Origin: Pseudorasbora parva
Taxonomy: Eukaryota > Chordata > Actinopteri > Cypriniformes > Gobionidae
NCBI RefSeq assembly: GCF_024679245.1
Contig: NC_090173.1
Coordinates: 12,827,513-12,891,512, forward strand
Reading direction: 5' to 3'
DNA length: 64,000 bases
Shown: positions 12,066 through 23,039 of the stretch, piece after piece
Position numbering within the stretch: position 1 is the first letter of the stretch
How the letters are laid out: the number at the start of each line of letters is the position of its first letter
Program-made: the position numbers and the translations under genes
The notes under the pieces: generated by a model
What the model saw: only the letters and a program-made list of their open reading frames with translations
Told to the model about the DNA's origin: nothing
The model's database searches: none

Positions 12066-12258
12066 TTTCCCAAAACCGTATTGTCACAAATTCAACTGCA
12101 TCGGTTAATGATGTCACGCATGTGGTGGAACAATAACTGCTTTTAATGAATTATTTTGAGATCGAACTCATGCTAGATTCTTTGCTATAAATTATGGAGA
12201 TGACACCTGAGGACTAATGATGTCACGCATGACAATGGCTAACAATGCTTTTGGGAAA
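12066..12258. mobile_element. Small MITE, TTTCCCAAAA termini
   Basis: TTTCCCAAAACCGTATTGT at the left is mirrored by AACAATGCTTTTGGGAAA at the right. The 193-bp interior has two 'gatgtcacgcatg' phrases and no coding potential. Confidence 0.6.
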
Positions 12259-12469
12259 CACACCTCTGAATGATAGAGTGATTTCTCCTGACTTGTACTC
12301 GTTCATGATTAGTGAAATGATGTTAGCTGGTCATTTTGAGCCAGGGCCAAAAAAACTGTGAAATTTGGGTTTTAATGATAATGTATATTTCCTGGCCAGT
12401 AAAGCTTTCTGCAGTTATTTAAAATACACCTGTTCACTCAGCACACTAATCTAAACTTTGCAAAATACA

Positions 12470-12508
12470 AAAATTGTGTCACTGCCAATACTTTTGGCCA
12501 TGACTTTA
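12470..12508. mobile_element. Tc1-like terminal relic
   Basis: The phrase 'cactgccaatacttttggcc' followed by 'atgacttta' is the familiar outer end of many fish Tc1-like elements. No partner terminus or transposase was found next to it. Confidence 0.5.
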
Positions 12509-12519
12509 TGTTCACTTAC

Positions 12520-12864
12520 CGAGCAGTCTTTTTTTCAAATAAGTCTGATTTGAAAGCACATGTCTCTGTTTGCTGTAAACTTCACATGTGTATTCTCCCT
12601 CATCTTCAGCTCTCAGATTGTCCAGACGGAGGGAGAAGTTTCCATGTTGAATCTGATCAGTAAAGAAATGAGCTCTATCATGATAATCCTGATGTGGTTC
12701 CTCTGCTCGACTCTCACCATCTGGATACACATGAACCAGAGTCTCTGAGTCTGTTCTTCTCCATTCCACCTTAAGATCCTCTATTGGTAAAGGTGTAACA
12801 CTATAAAAGGGCAGAATCACTGAAGACCCAGGAGGAGCAACAAGAGGAGCAGAGGAAACTTTCA
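12520..12864 (-). CDS. V-set immunoglobulin exon lacking the B-strand cysteine
   Basis: A pyrimidine tract and AG lie at 12866-12865, and a GTAAGT donor follows 12520. The exon is 345 bp (115 codons), phase 1 on both sides. The domain is close to those at 38125-38481 and 23845-24180: PPGSSVIL, then VEWRRTD, HDRAHFFTDQIQHGNFSLRL and D-E-G-E-Y-T-C. The B-strand position that is Cys in the sister exons is Phe here (codon 12806-12808, TTT against TGC/TGT), while the F-strand Cys remains, so the canonical intradomain disulfide cannot form. Either a diverged functional domain or an early pseudo-exon; no stop or frameshift is present. No leader exon was found close upstream. Confidence 0.75.
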
Positions 12865-13510
12865 CTATAAAAGGAAGAAAAAAGAAAATAAGGTTTTGTT
12901 CATGTGACCTTCTGTTAAAGCATAAAAAAGACTGCATAATGCACACTTTTCTTTTAATTGATTAAGTTTTGAAAGCTTAAAACAAATGCTTCTTCCTGTG
13001 CATTTGTGGTCATCAGACAAACTAGCAGCGCAGAAGTGAGATCCAGATGCATCATGGGTAATTTTATACTAGATAAAGTTGTTATTATGTACATTTTAGT
13101 GGCATTGCTGCCAATAGCAGACACTAAACCATTCCAAAAATTAAATATTTGATCAAATGTTTGAGAATAAATTTAGAACAGCACTCACAACTGTAAGCCT
13201 TAGAGGCCATGGATTATTATTATTTTCTGGTGATGTCAACTTCATTTTCTTGTCATCTTGATAGCAAAACGTATTTTCTCATGAACACTATTTATACTAT
13301 CGGTGTACTTGAAAATGAATAAAACAGTAAGAAATTTTAAGTAGGAAATAAAATTAAGTTAAGCTTTGAAAATAATAAAATCATATCAATTTCTACTGAT
13401 TTATTAAGAGACAGTAACCTAAACATTTTATTTGTGTGCAGTTTTTTTAGAGCTCCTTTTTGAACCGCTTTATTCTAATTTTTTTACTATGTTAAATAAT
13501 GTTATATTGT

Positions 13511-13515
<5 letters not shown>

Positions 13516-13553
<38 letters not shown>
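13516..13553. repeat. (AT)n microsatellite
   Basis: Short uninterrupted AT run in intronic DNA. Confidence 0.9.
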
Positions 13554-13556
<3 letters not shown>

Positions 13557-13585
13557 TATTTTATTGTTTATAACATAATATTTAA

Positions 13586-13860
<275 letters not shown>

Positions 13861-14009
13861 ACAGGAACATGCCTTTTTGTAGTTAAATTAGGACATTTAG
13901 GTAGCTTTTATTGACGTGCCTTTGAAAAAAAAAACTTTACTGGTGTGCATCTTGAGGAAAAATGACTGACACATTTTAAGATACACCAGTGGAAGTTGCT
14001 TTCAGTTAA

Positions 14010-14698
14010 AGGTGGGGTAAGTGTTATTTCAAAACCGTTTTAAAAAAAGGACTCAGGCCGAGTGGAATAACAAACTTGTAGCCAATCAGCAGGTAAGGGG
14101 CGTGTCTACTAATGATGGTGAGAAGAGCGCTCTCTCTCGCTCTGTGCAGGTCATTATTCAAAACACACGATTCACACATGATGGACATTAGCCGAGAACT
14201 AGCCTAATATAGGCTGCTTGACTATGCTCGTGTGTCATGTTCACTTGTTAGTTCATTTGCGATCGTATTGTGGCTCACTTTAGCGATGATAAAGACCCGT
14301 TCATTTCCACACCGTATGGAGCATCAATCTCATCACTGTGTGCTTCAAGCATCAACTCACACAATGTCTCCGACAAGTAAGATACTATACTCCTAATATA
14401 TGTTTGTTTCCTCTTTTCATGATCTATATAAAATTTATCCAGTCATAATTGTAATATGTCATTAGTTGGTCTTGCTCGTGTACTATCGAGTTGTTCACAC
14501 GAACGGTTTGTGTTTTTGTGATAGAAGGGGTGACTTTTTCATTGAATATTCGACCAGGATTAGATACACAGAGATTCTGCCATAGCCGTTGATGCCTCTG
14601 GGTTACGTTTGTGTGGGGCGGTGCTATCACAATAGGGCGTGTTTGTTTTGGTGATTTGAAATATCAACAATGGTTACCAGATAACACTTACCCCACCT
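14010..14698. mobile_element. TTAA-flanked MITE, AGGTGGGGTAAGTG family
   Basis: Near-perfect inverted ends AGGTGGGGTAAGTGTTAT and ATAACACTTACCCCACCT, each next to TTAA. The 689-bp interior has no convincing coding frame. Confidence 0.8.
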
Positions 14699-15180
14699 TT
14701 AAAATATGCAGTTTAGTCTGGGATCTGATATAATTCTAATTAAATTGAAGAAAGAACTGATGTGACGTCATTTAGAATAAAATCAGGCCAAAACAAACTT
14801 CTTTTGGAGTTGATATTCTTTTGAACAGCTTGGCAAAGCAAACTTTCCGAAAATACCTTTGTACTGCATTGGTTGGTGGGGTGTACCTGAAAATCTTAAA
14901 TCACTGTTAATTTCATCTGTAAATTTGTTCAGTATATATTTGTGCTATTGCTAATTTGTTTATTTGTTCCCATTTCATTACTGAGTGTGTACTTGTCTTA
15001 ACTAATGCTTGTAATTTATATTAGTTACCAGTATGTGGTATTTTTGTCAAAAGGCAACTGTTCCTTGTGTATGTACTGATTTTTGTTCATTGTGTTTCAG
15101 CTGCAGTGAATGATATCTAAGTTTTTTTTTTTTTTTTTTACCTTATTGGAATCGAAACTAGGAATCAATAAGAATCAGAA

Positions 15181-15480
15181 ACGCTAACATTCAAACGATC
15201 TCTAACTCGATCTCTAATGCGGGACAAGCTCATATTAGAGGCGAATAAAACATGTACTATCCCATCCAGGAGTCCGGTAAGGAAGAGATCGTTTACTGAG
15301 ACTGAAGAATTACACCAGATAATGAATGAGCAGATCAGCAGCGCATTACATTATCTCACAACTCAGGACTTACATTGACTAGTTATGTGATAATGCACAT
15401 TAATACTGTTAATAATCAACCAAATGAAAATCATGTATTGATTAAGCCTTAGTCTTTTCTGTTTTATCTGTACACTTACC
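15181..15480. repeat. Duplicated intron block, copy A
   Basis: The segment from 'cgctaacattcaaacgatct' to 'ttttatctgtacacttacc' recurs almost unchanged at 17763-18057. Both copies end at the splice donor of a 21-24-bp exon, so the duplication included coding microexons of the immunoglobulin locus. Confidence 0.9.
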
Positions 15481-15503
15481 ATTGATCAGCGAAAAGAAAT
15501 CAT
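15480..15503 (-). CDS. 24-bp microexon of a MOG/butyrophilin-like gene
   Basis: CTCTCTAG acceptor at 15504-15505 and GTAAGTGTAC donor after 15480. Read from phase 1 the 24 bp give DDFFSLIN and leave one base. Mammalian MOG and butyrophilin genes use 21-bp phase-1 exons between or after their membrane segments, so a symmetrical microexon fits the family. Its paralogue is at 18058-18078 in the duplicated block. The call rests on splice sites and context; so short an exon has little evidence of its own. Confidence 0.5.
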
Positions 15504-16271
15504 CTAGAGAGAAAGAAAAACAATAACAACATTTCAGTCAAAGTCAACAAATCTTTAAAATATAACAGGTTTAATGTTCAGTAATCATTATTTAATTATT
15601 AATATTGCATTACATTATTAGTTGTTTAGCTATAATCAATGATAATTTTAGTAGCAAGTGGTGTTCTTTTAAATTGAACATTTACACCAGTGAACATAGC
15701 GCAGCCACAGAGAGTATCTGGACACTTAGACACGTTTATAAATGTCTGGATGTTAATCAGATATCAAAACAAAGAGGGACATTTATAGATTTAAAAGAAA
15801 TGTACGAGCAAACTTAAAAATGGTTCATGACTGTCTTCTTGACATAGCAACATCGCTTGATTACCATTACATTTTTCTGTGTGCTTGAAAATTAATAAAA
15901 CAACGAGTAACAAAGATAAGATAATTAAAGGGGGGGTGAAATGCTGTTTCATGCATACTGATCTTTTTACACTGTTAAAGACTTGGAATCCCATACTAAA
16001 CATAGACAAAGTTTCAAAAGTTAAGGTGGACGTTTGATGGGAGTATTTCTTTGTCAAAAATACTACTTCCGGTTAGTCATAAGTTTCGGCAAGTTTTTTG
16101 AGATCATGCGTCCCCTTTGACGTTAATGGGGGCGGAATTTCCTTGTATGGGCCTTACGGACAATTCTACCGGAAGCGCGTGAGAGAGAGCGAGGGAGAGA
16201 GCGAAAGCAACAGGCTACGCCCATCAAAGCGCTGGCTTGTAGGATGCTAAACAGGTGATGTGCACATAACA

Positions 16272-16523
16272 ATGTCACCAAAAAAGTGCGTTTTTGGTTG
16301 CCAGACCAAGACAGTCCTGCACAGATTCCCCAAAACCCCGCGTTAAGGCAACAGTGGATGGAATTTGCTTTTCCGGATCAGCAACTGAGTTGCGCAAATG
16401 TTTATATCTGTTCGCTGCATTTCGGTGCCGACTGTTTCATAAACAAGGCCCAGCTCGACGCCGGATTTTCCCAATCGCCTAATGCTGAAGGATGGAGCAG
16501 TCCCAACGATAGAACCGCAGGCG
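16272..16523 (+). pseudogene. THAP zinc-finger first exon, frameshifted
   Basis: Starts MSPKKCVFGCQTK and continues, after a one-base loss in the A-run near 16330, in another frame with LRQQWMEFAF, VYICSLHF and FINKAQLDAG. The C-x3-C near the start and the C-x2-H in CSLH are the C2CH pattern of THAP domains. The exon ends at a GTGAGTG donor (16524). THAP domains bind DNA and open many transposases. This copy cannot make the domain because of the frameshift. Copy 2 has the intact A-run but a stop a few codons later. Confidence 0.65.
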
Positions 16524-16988
16524 GTGAGTGAGACTGCTTCAAATGTCTGTGTCTTTGCCTATGCTCATCAAGTAACCCAAACATGATCACGTATAGTTAA
16601 TTGATCAATGGAGCATGCGATGTGTAGTGCGTGTACATTTGTTTAGCTGGCCACTATATGTGTAACTTTATGTTTGTGTATTGTAAAAGCACTCCAAACA
16701 ACAATACACAAAGAGGGGGGAAATATGTTGAACTAAATAAGCGCGCTTCTTCATTCAAATGCGCTATTATTCCGTGTCTTTCTATGTAAACACTAACTTA
16801 ACCTGCTGTGCAAAACCAGTCCGCTTACTGTCTACACAAACCACGCGTAAACACACAAACACACGTGCACAACTGCACTTCCCACATGTACACCTTCAAA
16901 GACAAAAATACGACGATATAATTCAAGTATAAATATGTAAATAACACAAGCCGCTAAGCATATTATATAGTTAGTGTATAACTTGTAC

Positions 16989-17098
16989 CACATAGAGACG
17001 TCCTGCTCTAGTCGTTTTTGCTGCTGCTCCTGTTCAACTGCAGCCTCTGGGTCTGATTCCGGATCATAGATGTATGGCTGTATCTGATTCAAAGCCAT
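16989..17098 (-). CDS. Facing first exon of the TTAA element, 36 codons
   Basis: ATG at 17098 followed by ALNQIQPYIYDPESDPEA, a Gln/Glu-rich stretch, LEQDVSMW, then a GT (GTACAAG) that aligns with a better donor (GTATGTAAG) in copy 3. From memory, fish transposon proteins with a P2X7-type cysteine-rich tail begin like this (Q-PY-(Y/F)-PE-D), but I cannot verify that here. The open frame running on to 16832 beyond the donor is hydrophobic and probably intron. Not a host gene. Confidence 0.45.
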
Positions 17099-17540
17099 AT
17101 TTTTATTTTGAATAAAGTTTTTTTACCGCTGTTAGGGATGACACAGCTTTACGACGCACTCGACTCAACACAATAGCAGCAGCGAGCACACGTCATTATT
17201 TAGCTCCGCTCACACGACACGCCCCCACCCGCTCGGCTTTTTTCGGAAAGACTCGGAACAGCGCATCTTTCTTATATAATTATAAAAAAAATAAAGACTT
17301 TTCGGAGATATGCAGGATGCAATGCTACTCTATAGGTACTCAAGATTGACATGACACTGACTGAAACTGAGTGTTTCACCCCCCCTTTAAGATCAGCTTT
17401 GAAAATAACAAAATCATATAAATGTAGAGCTCCTTGGATTTGGCTCACTTAATGCTTATTTTTTTGAAACTGTTAAATATTATATTGTACAATTTTATAC
17501 ATAATTTATTCATATTTTATTGTTTATAATAGAATATTTA

Positions 17541-17760
17541 AAGGCACAGTATATCATATTTTTCATTAAAATATCCAAAAACCACTAGCACAGTGTTATA
17601 TATATTGTTGTCATGTGTACTTTAGCCCAAATGTTTCCAGCAATGTTTAAATCCAGAGAAATGTGCAGTTTTAACCGGTGTAACGCCCGTGTCATTGTGT
17701 TTTACTTCCGTAAAAACACAGAAACACCAAAGACACTAATATATTAGGGCCTGGTTCCAC
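17541..17760. mobile_element. Truncated AGGCACAATATG-family element, second duplicate
   Basis: Same order of landmarks as 13586-13860 (AGGCACAGTATATC, 'cccaaatgtttccagcaatg', 'tattagggcctggtt') without the GT/AT expansion. It runs straight into the duplicated intron block at 17763. Confidence 0.6.
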
Positions 17761-17762
17761 AG

Positions 17763-18057
17763 AATCGCTAACATTCAAACGATCTCTAACTCGATCTCTA
17801 ATGCGGGACAAGCTCATATTAGAGGCGAATAAAACATGTACTATCCCATCCAGGAGTCCGGTAAGGAAGAGATCGTTTACTGAGACTGAAGAATTACACC
17901 AGATAATGAATGAGCAGATCAGCAGCGCATTACATTATCTCACAACTCAGGACTTACATTGACTAGTTATGTGATAATGCACATTAATACTGTTAATAAT
18001 CAACCAAATCATGTATTGATTAAGCCTTAGTCTTTTCTGTTTTATCTGTACACTTAC
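17763..18057. repeat. Duplicated intron block, copy B
   Basis: Matches 15181-15480 nearly base for base, lacking only a few bases ('gaaaa' near 15426). It ends at the donor of the 21-bp microexon. Confidence 0.9.
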
Positions 18058-18078
18058 CATGAAAAAACGGATCGAAAT
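18058..18078 (-). CDS. 21-bp microexon of a MOG/butyrophilin-like gene
   Basis: Acceptor CTCTCTTTAG and donor GTAAGTGTAC frame 21 bp read from phase 1 as DFDPFFH plus one base. Both the length and phase match the 21-bp exons of MOG and butyrophilins, and 'FDP-F' recalls the MOG segment just before its second hydrophobic region. It is the paralogue of the exon at 15480-15503. Confidence is limited by size. Confidence 0.5.
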
Positions 18079-18499
18079 CTAAAGAGAGTCTGAACAACAT
18101 TTCAGTCAAAGTTAACAAAGCTTTTAAATACAACAGGTTTAATGTTCAGTAATCAATATTTAATCATTAACATTGAATTACATTATCTCTTTTTTAGCAT
18201 AGAGATAAAGCTAAACAAAGAAAGACACAAAGAAAGGGACATTTATAGGTTTAAAAAAATGTGCAAGCACTTAAAAACAGTTCATGAACTGCATTTTTTA
18301 AAAATTATTTTATATTTTCCTGAGGTTTTTTATATCTGTAAGACTGGAAAAAGCTTGCATATGCCAGAATGTCGGATTGAGGAACAAAGACACTCTGAGA
18401 AAATAAAAGAAATTAGCATCTGAACTCACTCATACAGTTAGCGTCTCCATCCGAGACGGCATCACACTGAGTGTACTATCTAAGAATGAATAAAAAATT

Positions 18500-19839
18500 T
18501 AATGCCTTTCCTTTCACCTGCATCTCTCCCCCAGAATTCACCCAAAGTCTAAATGGTTTAATGTGAATTCTCACCATACAGTATTATAGATGTTTGATAT
18601 CGTTTGAAATGCGACTGGTAAAAAGGTCTCATCCCCACAGAAGTAAATCAAAAAATATAAAGGTTTTAAGAGTTTAGAGATAGGTTTCTCTGGCCAATTG
18701 GCTTTTTTACCTTTTACCTAGTGCTAATTTCCATTGTTAACATACTGTTTCCATTAAAAAGAGGTTTCTGTCTTGAACTGCTATTTAAAAGCAGGGTTGC
18801 AAAGAGATAAGTGCTCAAATCTTTATATAGATCAGCCTGTAACGCTGGATGTCTCCTAAAAAGAAGTCAGGTCCATATTTTATTCTTTACTTCAGAGTAT
18901 TTGATGTTATGCATGGATTATCTTTGAATTGATTGTGTAATTGGCATTATATATTTACCTGACTGTGAATAAATTGTTAAACTTTGATTTATTCTGATTC
19001 TGAAATTATTCAGGTTATGAACGAGAATAATTTCAACAAAGGGTTAAACAGAATAATTAATTAACCATTAAATGTAAATTACCAAATAACCAACTGGCAT
19101 TCTAACCTAAATTTGAAATTATGATAAATGAAGAAATTAAGATAAAGAGGAACCGAAAGTAAATCATTTTGCCCATGAAACACAGAACACGCAGTGACCT
19201 TCACCCGCGAATCGTTAGCTTTCATTGGAACAATTTGGACGGCCCTTTTTTCTGTACCACTGCCCTAGAAACATACAAGCGTAGATGTGGTGTTTAATGT
19301 GATTAGTTTCAAGCTTGTTTTTGCTTTTTAAGCTGTAATACCTCAAACAGATAGTTGTGGTAAACAGGATTAGAAGTGTTTAGGGCTTTTTAAATGTTTA
19401 TACCAGTAGCCTACATTGCTCTCAAGGCAAGAAGCATTTAGTCATTTTCAAGATATAAATAATTTTCATTCATATAACTGGCGTGAGAGCGCAATGAGGC
19501 TGAACGTGTTGGCATAGCAACGTGATACTTCCTGCCTGTGTGTCCTACGAAGGACGTCTCGTTTAATTCTGATTGAGGACACTCCGTCTTCCGGAGGACG
19601 CAGCCTTTGAAATTAAATGAAATGAGACAGAGCTATAGTGTCAGGGGTCATGAATTTGTCGTTTCATTCTCGTGTGTGTGTGTGTGTGTGTGTCTGTCTG
19701 TCTGTCTGTGTTTGGGACGGAGCTGCTGCTGGATTCCACCTTCCGCAGCTGAATAGCACACCAGCTGCAGATCATAAACACACCCTACTAAAGGAAATAC
19801 TGATCACCATAATGGTGACCAAACATTTTCAATAAAACA
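18500..19839. other. Intronic AT-rich DNA
   Basis: No exon or clear repeat was recognised, apart from a short (GT)n run at about 19673-19692 followed by CTGT units. Confidence 0.4.
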
Positions 19840-19988
19840 TCAACATCTAAACTTTAATGCTAATTCTAAATAAGAATTTCTGTAGACGTCTGACAGAAAT
19901 AAAGTCAATCTGGTCAGTAATAAGTGAAGCTGGTAATGCTGTTTGTGGAGTTGTTTAATCCTCTTCTGCTGAGATCTTCAGATATTTA
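19840..19988. repeat. Duplicated locus segment, copy 1
   Basis: 'agacgtctgacagaaa', 'ctggtcagtaataagtgaag', 'ctggtaatgctgtt' and 'ctgctgagatcttca' occur in the same order at 35590-35725. Each copy lies downstream (in gene sense) of V-set exons, which suggests duplication of whole V-to-TM units of the locus. Confidence 0.75.
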
Positions 19989-20530
19989 GGCCCCGTCCAC
20001 ACGGAGACGCGTTTAGCTGTATACGTATACATTTTGTACCGTATCAGCGTTTTGTCCACACAGATCCGGCGTTTTGGAAGCATGAATCTGAAACCGGGTC
20101 CCAGAGTGGATAAATCTGAAAGCGACAATCTTGCGTTTTCGTGTGTACAGCCAATCTGTATATTTTCTGAAACAGTGATGTCATCACACTACGTCGAGCA
20201 CAGTGAAAGAGTTGAGGGATAAAACTACAGGCACTGGGCATGAGTACACCAATATAGTGTCATTTCATTACCGTATCTATATTATTGTAAGTGTAGGTTT
20301 AGGGTTGGGAAAGGTGGATGCATTAATAAAACACATCTGTTAAGTAGCAAATATATTTATTGTTATTTTATTGTGAATTTTGCCTCAGCTCCTGTCACTG
20401 CTATAACCCTGCTAGCCACAACTCTTCTGCTCTGTTTTTAGTGTATTTCTGTGGCATAATTACAGCACCACACACTGGCCTGGCAGGTATACTACATCGT
20501 TTTGTTTTGAGCCTGTTTTGGTGATCTCGT
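19989..20530. mobile_element. MITE with GGCCCCGTCCACACGGAGAC left end
   Basis: The left end is a phrase I know from abundant zebrafish MITEs. A degraded mirror (ATCTCGTGTGGACACAG) lies at about 20523-20538. Between them is AT-rich filler with no gene. Confidence 0.6.
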
Positions 20531-21780
20531 GTGGACACAGATATTTCTTGAAACGAGGACAAAAAAAGATCGGGGAAAGCTCTGGCTTAGTCATTCTGTA
20601 TTCTCCTTGTTTTTATCAGAGCATTGTTAGATTTTCGGTGTGTTCTCCCTCATGTTCCTGTTGTGTTCCTGCGTTGCCTGTTCCTGTGGATTCGTGTTCT
20701 TTACAGAGTTCCATCGTCAACGTCTTCACCTGTCTGGGCTGTCCTCAGCATCCCTGAGGCGTCCTTGCCATCTTCGCTCTGGACTCTGCTGCCTTCTGGT
20801 TTCTGTCGGCAATCTTCTGTCTAACAAAGACTGTTTTACTTGCAATTGAATTCTGCCTCGTCATATCATTACTGTGCGTTCACACCGCTGCAAACCTGCT
20901 TCTCCTCTATCTGGCTTGGGAACTAATGTGGTCAAAACCAAAGTTTACAGGCCTGCGTTCTCCGGATTTCTCTCAAGTGGAGCACTTCTACATTACAATT
21001 GGTTGCCGCCGAACCACGTCATAGCTCATTACCATGTCCAAGATGCGCCGCGCCGATCTCGCCAGAGCACTCGGCTGAGGTGTGTGTGTAATCTGGCAGG
21101 TGTCATGAAAACTAGGCACGAGTGGTATTCACCAATAATGCTTACAAACTCTTACAAATGCTGCTGCGCAAGATAATGTGTTTTGATTGTTTACTACATC
21201 CATCAATCAAACTTTTGTTGGCAAGGCATTGATTGGCATTATACAACGAAAACCATGGGCATTGACAGTTCGCGAGCCAGTAACGGGCTTCCTGTATATG
21301 ATGTGTCATCAATAAGCCTGTGATTGAAGAAGAGAGACCTGGGAGGGTTAAACTTGAGAGGAAGAGTCCAAAGTAAAGGGGAGATCGGCAGAAAAATTAC
21401 TAGAATATATATTTCATTTAAAATGGACATGATTGATTACTCTAACTCAAAACGCTCATGCTTTTTTCCCTATTTTTTCATTGTTTTGGATTAAAAAGTG
21501 GATTAAAAAGTGGGATACATTTTGAAGAGTGGACCCTTACGCTGACATGTATGCTGTTGTTTCTTTGATTCATCTGATCTGATCTGCATGATAGGAGATG
21601 AAAGAGGAGTAGGCCAACTGCATTTATTATGCTAATGTTTAAATACAGTACACCAATACAACAAACTTTAGAGCAAACTTTAGACACTTTATTTCCACTT
21701 TTCGAATGTGTTCGTCTTTATTTGACTATAAACACCTTTCCGATTGGATATGTTATGAGAGAAGTAACTACATAGAGTTC
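20531..21780. other. No recognised gene
   Basis: The overlapping frames near 20518-20849 are pyrimidine-rich and shared between phases, which points to composition rather than coding. A MITE-like 'gtgcgttcacaccgctgcaa' phrase sits at about 20874. No splice-bounded exon was seen. Confidence 0.4.
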
Positions 21781-21784
21781 AGCA

Positions 21785-21857
21785 AAAGCCGGATTTGAAC
21801 CGCAGCTCGAATCACGTCAAAACTTAGTGCAACGCACCTTACCCATACACTATCAGG
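21785..21857 (-). other. tRNA-like sequence (decayed tRNA or SINE head)
   Basis: On the minus strand there is an A-box-like region (GATAGTGTATGGGTAAGG) and, about 45 bp on, GGTTCAAATCC, a good B box. The acceptor stem does not pair cleanly and no CCA-proximal discriminator or T-run is obvious. Either an old tRNA pseudogene or the tRNA part of a SINE; no SINE body was recognised. Confidence 0.3.
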
Positions 21858-21892
21858 ATTGACAGAATCAAATGGTGTGTTCCCAGTCTTAA

Positions 21893-23033
21893 AGGGTCAT
21901 GAAACCCCAAAACACTTTTTTGAGATGTAAACAGATATGTATAGGCTGCACATCATTGAAAACACTACGGGTACTCATTAAAGGTATTAATATGTGAAAA
22001 TAGTTATTTTTGCATTTTTCAGAGCGATTTCTGTCTTCCGGTTTGAAAAGCTTAGTCGGAGCAACGTCACAAATGCTGACGTCGGCGCGGCCTTTTCGGC
22101 CCAAGTATGGGCTGCTGGGCACATGCTGACGTCGACCGCTCCGAGCGATTCTTGATATATATTCATGACATAAAGCTCATTCAGTCCAATACCTGCGCTC
22201 TAGTATGCATACAAGATAATTTAGTTAATATGCATGAGACAGTCACTTCTGTTAGGCTCGTCTTCCCTCATTATTGTAGAGATATGGTGGGGAAGTTTTG
22301 GAAGCAGCGTGCGGAAAAGTCACGGAGGAAAGCTAGGCGTTGTGCTGATACGAAGTAACGTAAAGGGCGCCGAGCGAGCTGTAACCGGCGCCGTCTGTGG
22401 AAGCATTTGCTACAAAGGCTCGGTAAAGTAAAATTCACCTGAGGAATCGCACGCCGAACCTGCAAGCGTTGACTATCTATGTCAGGAGTGCAAAATAACC
22501 CATCTGTAATCTGTAGGCTAATGAACAAAAGCCACGTCCTCTCCGTTTTATTTGTCGTCACAGCCATGCACTAAACCGCATGTGTTCGGGCTCTTAGTGA
22601 AACAGCGTGCTGCATATTTGGACAAATATAGATTTAGCTGCCGAGTGATAGACAGCGCGGATCGTCACGGCAACCCAGCACGCGTCGCTCTGCTTCAGAT
22701 GCGCGGTCGAGACTAGCCTCAAACCCCTTCGCTTTTACCCCGATCTAGAATTACACATCTCTGTTGCATCGCATGTTGGGTGGTTCACGTTCTCTTATCA
22801 CATCGGCGCGTTGTTCATCTTGCCAAACAGCGTGCATATTTGGACAAATATAGTTTTATCACGTTTGCAAAATATTTCGTCACGCAGAATAACATTTATT
22901 TTCATTTCTCACTGAATTATGCTGGTTTGAACTTTGAAGAGCTGAATGATTTGCGATCACTCCCCTTTTAACAAGCTTTTTCAAATCGAAGGTGTGAAAA
23001 AACACCGCTGCAGCAGGTGGGTTTCATGACCCT
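21893..23033. mobile_element. TTAA-flanked AGGGTCATGAAACCC element, copy 1
   Basis: AGGGTCATGAAACCCC is mirrored by GGGTTTCATGACCCT, each next to TTAA. Copy 2 (54696-56046) matches closely over its length but has about 210 bp more near its right end; here the same place reads straight from 'ttgcgatc' to 'actccccttttaac', so this copy has an internal deletion. The open frames shared by both copies (for example near 22107-22358) have no motif I recognise. Confidence 0.8.
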
Positions 23034-23039
23034 TTAAAG

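Larger units (their letters stand above)
15929..17386. mobile_element. TTAA-flanked element with THAP exon, copy 1
   Basis: Ends AGGGGGGGTGAAATGCTG and GTGTTTCACCCCCCCT, each bordered by TTAA. Comparison with the duplicated flank near 13336-13370 suggests a near-empty site, so this insertion postdates the intron duplication. Copy 2 (59220-60690) is nearly identical apart from small indels and substitutions; copy 3 (48695-49873) is inverted and old. The element holds a THAP-type exon on the plus strand (16272-16523) and a facing exon on the minus strand (16989-17098), with no downstream exons for either, so it is probably an internal-deletion derivative of a larger two-gene transposon. Confidence 0.8.

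Noticed and set aside
16832..16988. Extension of the facing exon into a hydrophobic, membrane-like tail
   Set aside because: The splice donor aligned with copy 3 lies before it, so this part is most likely intron; the apparent membrane helix is probably fortuitous.
18429..18479. Possible terminal exon on the minus strand, reading DSTLSVMPSRMETLTV and a stop
   Set aside because: The acceptor is plausible, but related sequences in the duplicated flanks lack it and the frame looks like a scrambled fragment. Too weak to list as coding.
20518..20849. Three overlapping plus-strand frames, Cys/Leu/Ser-rich
   Set aside because: All three phases open at once because of pyrimidine-rich composition; no domain.
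22107..22431. Conserved frames shared by the two AGGGTCATGAAACCC copies
   Set aside because: Conservation is explained by the recent common origin of the element copies; frames on both strands are equally conserved and none shows a motif.
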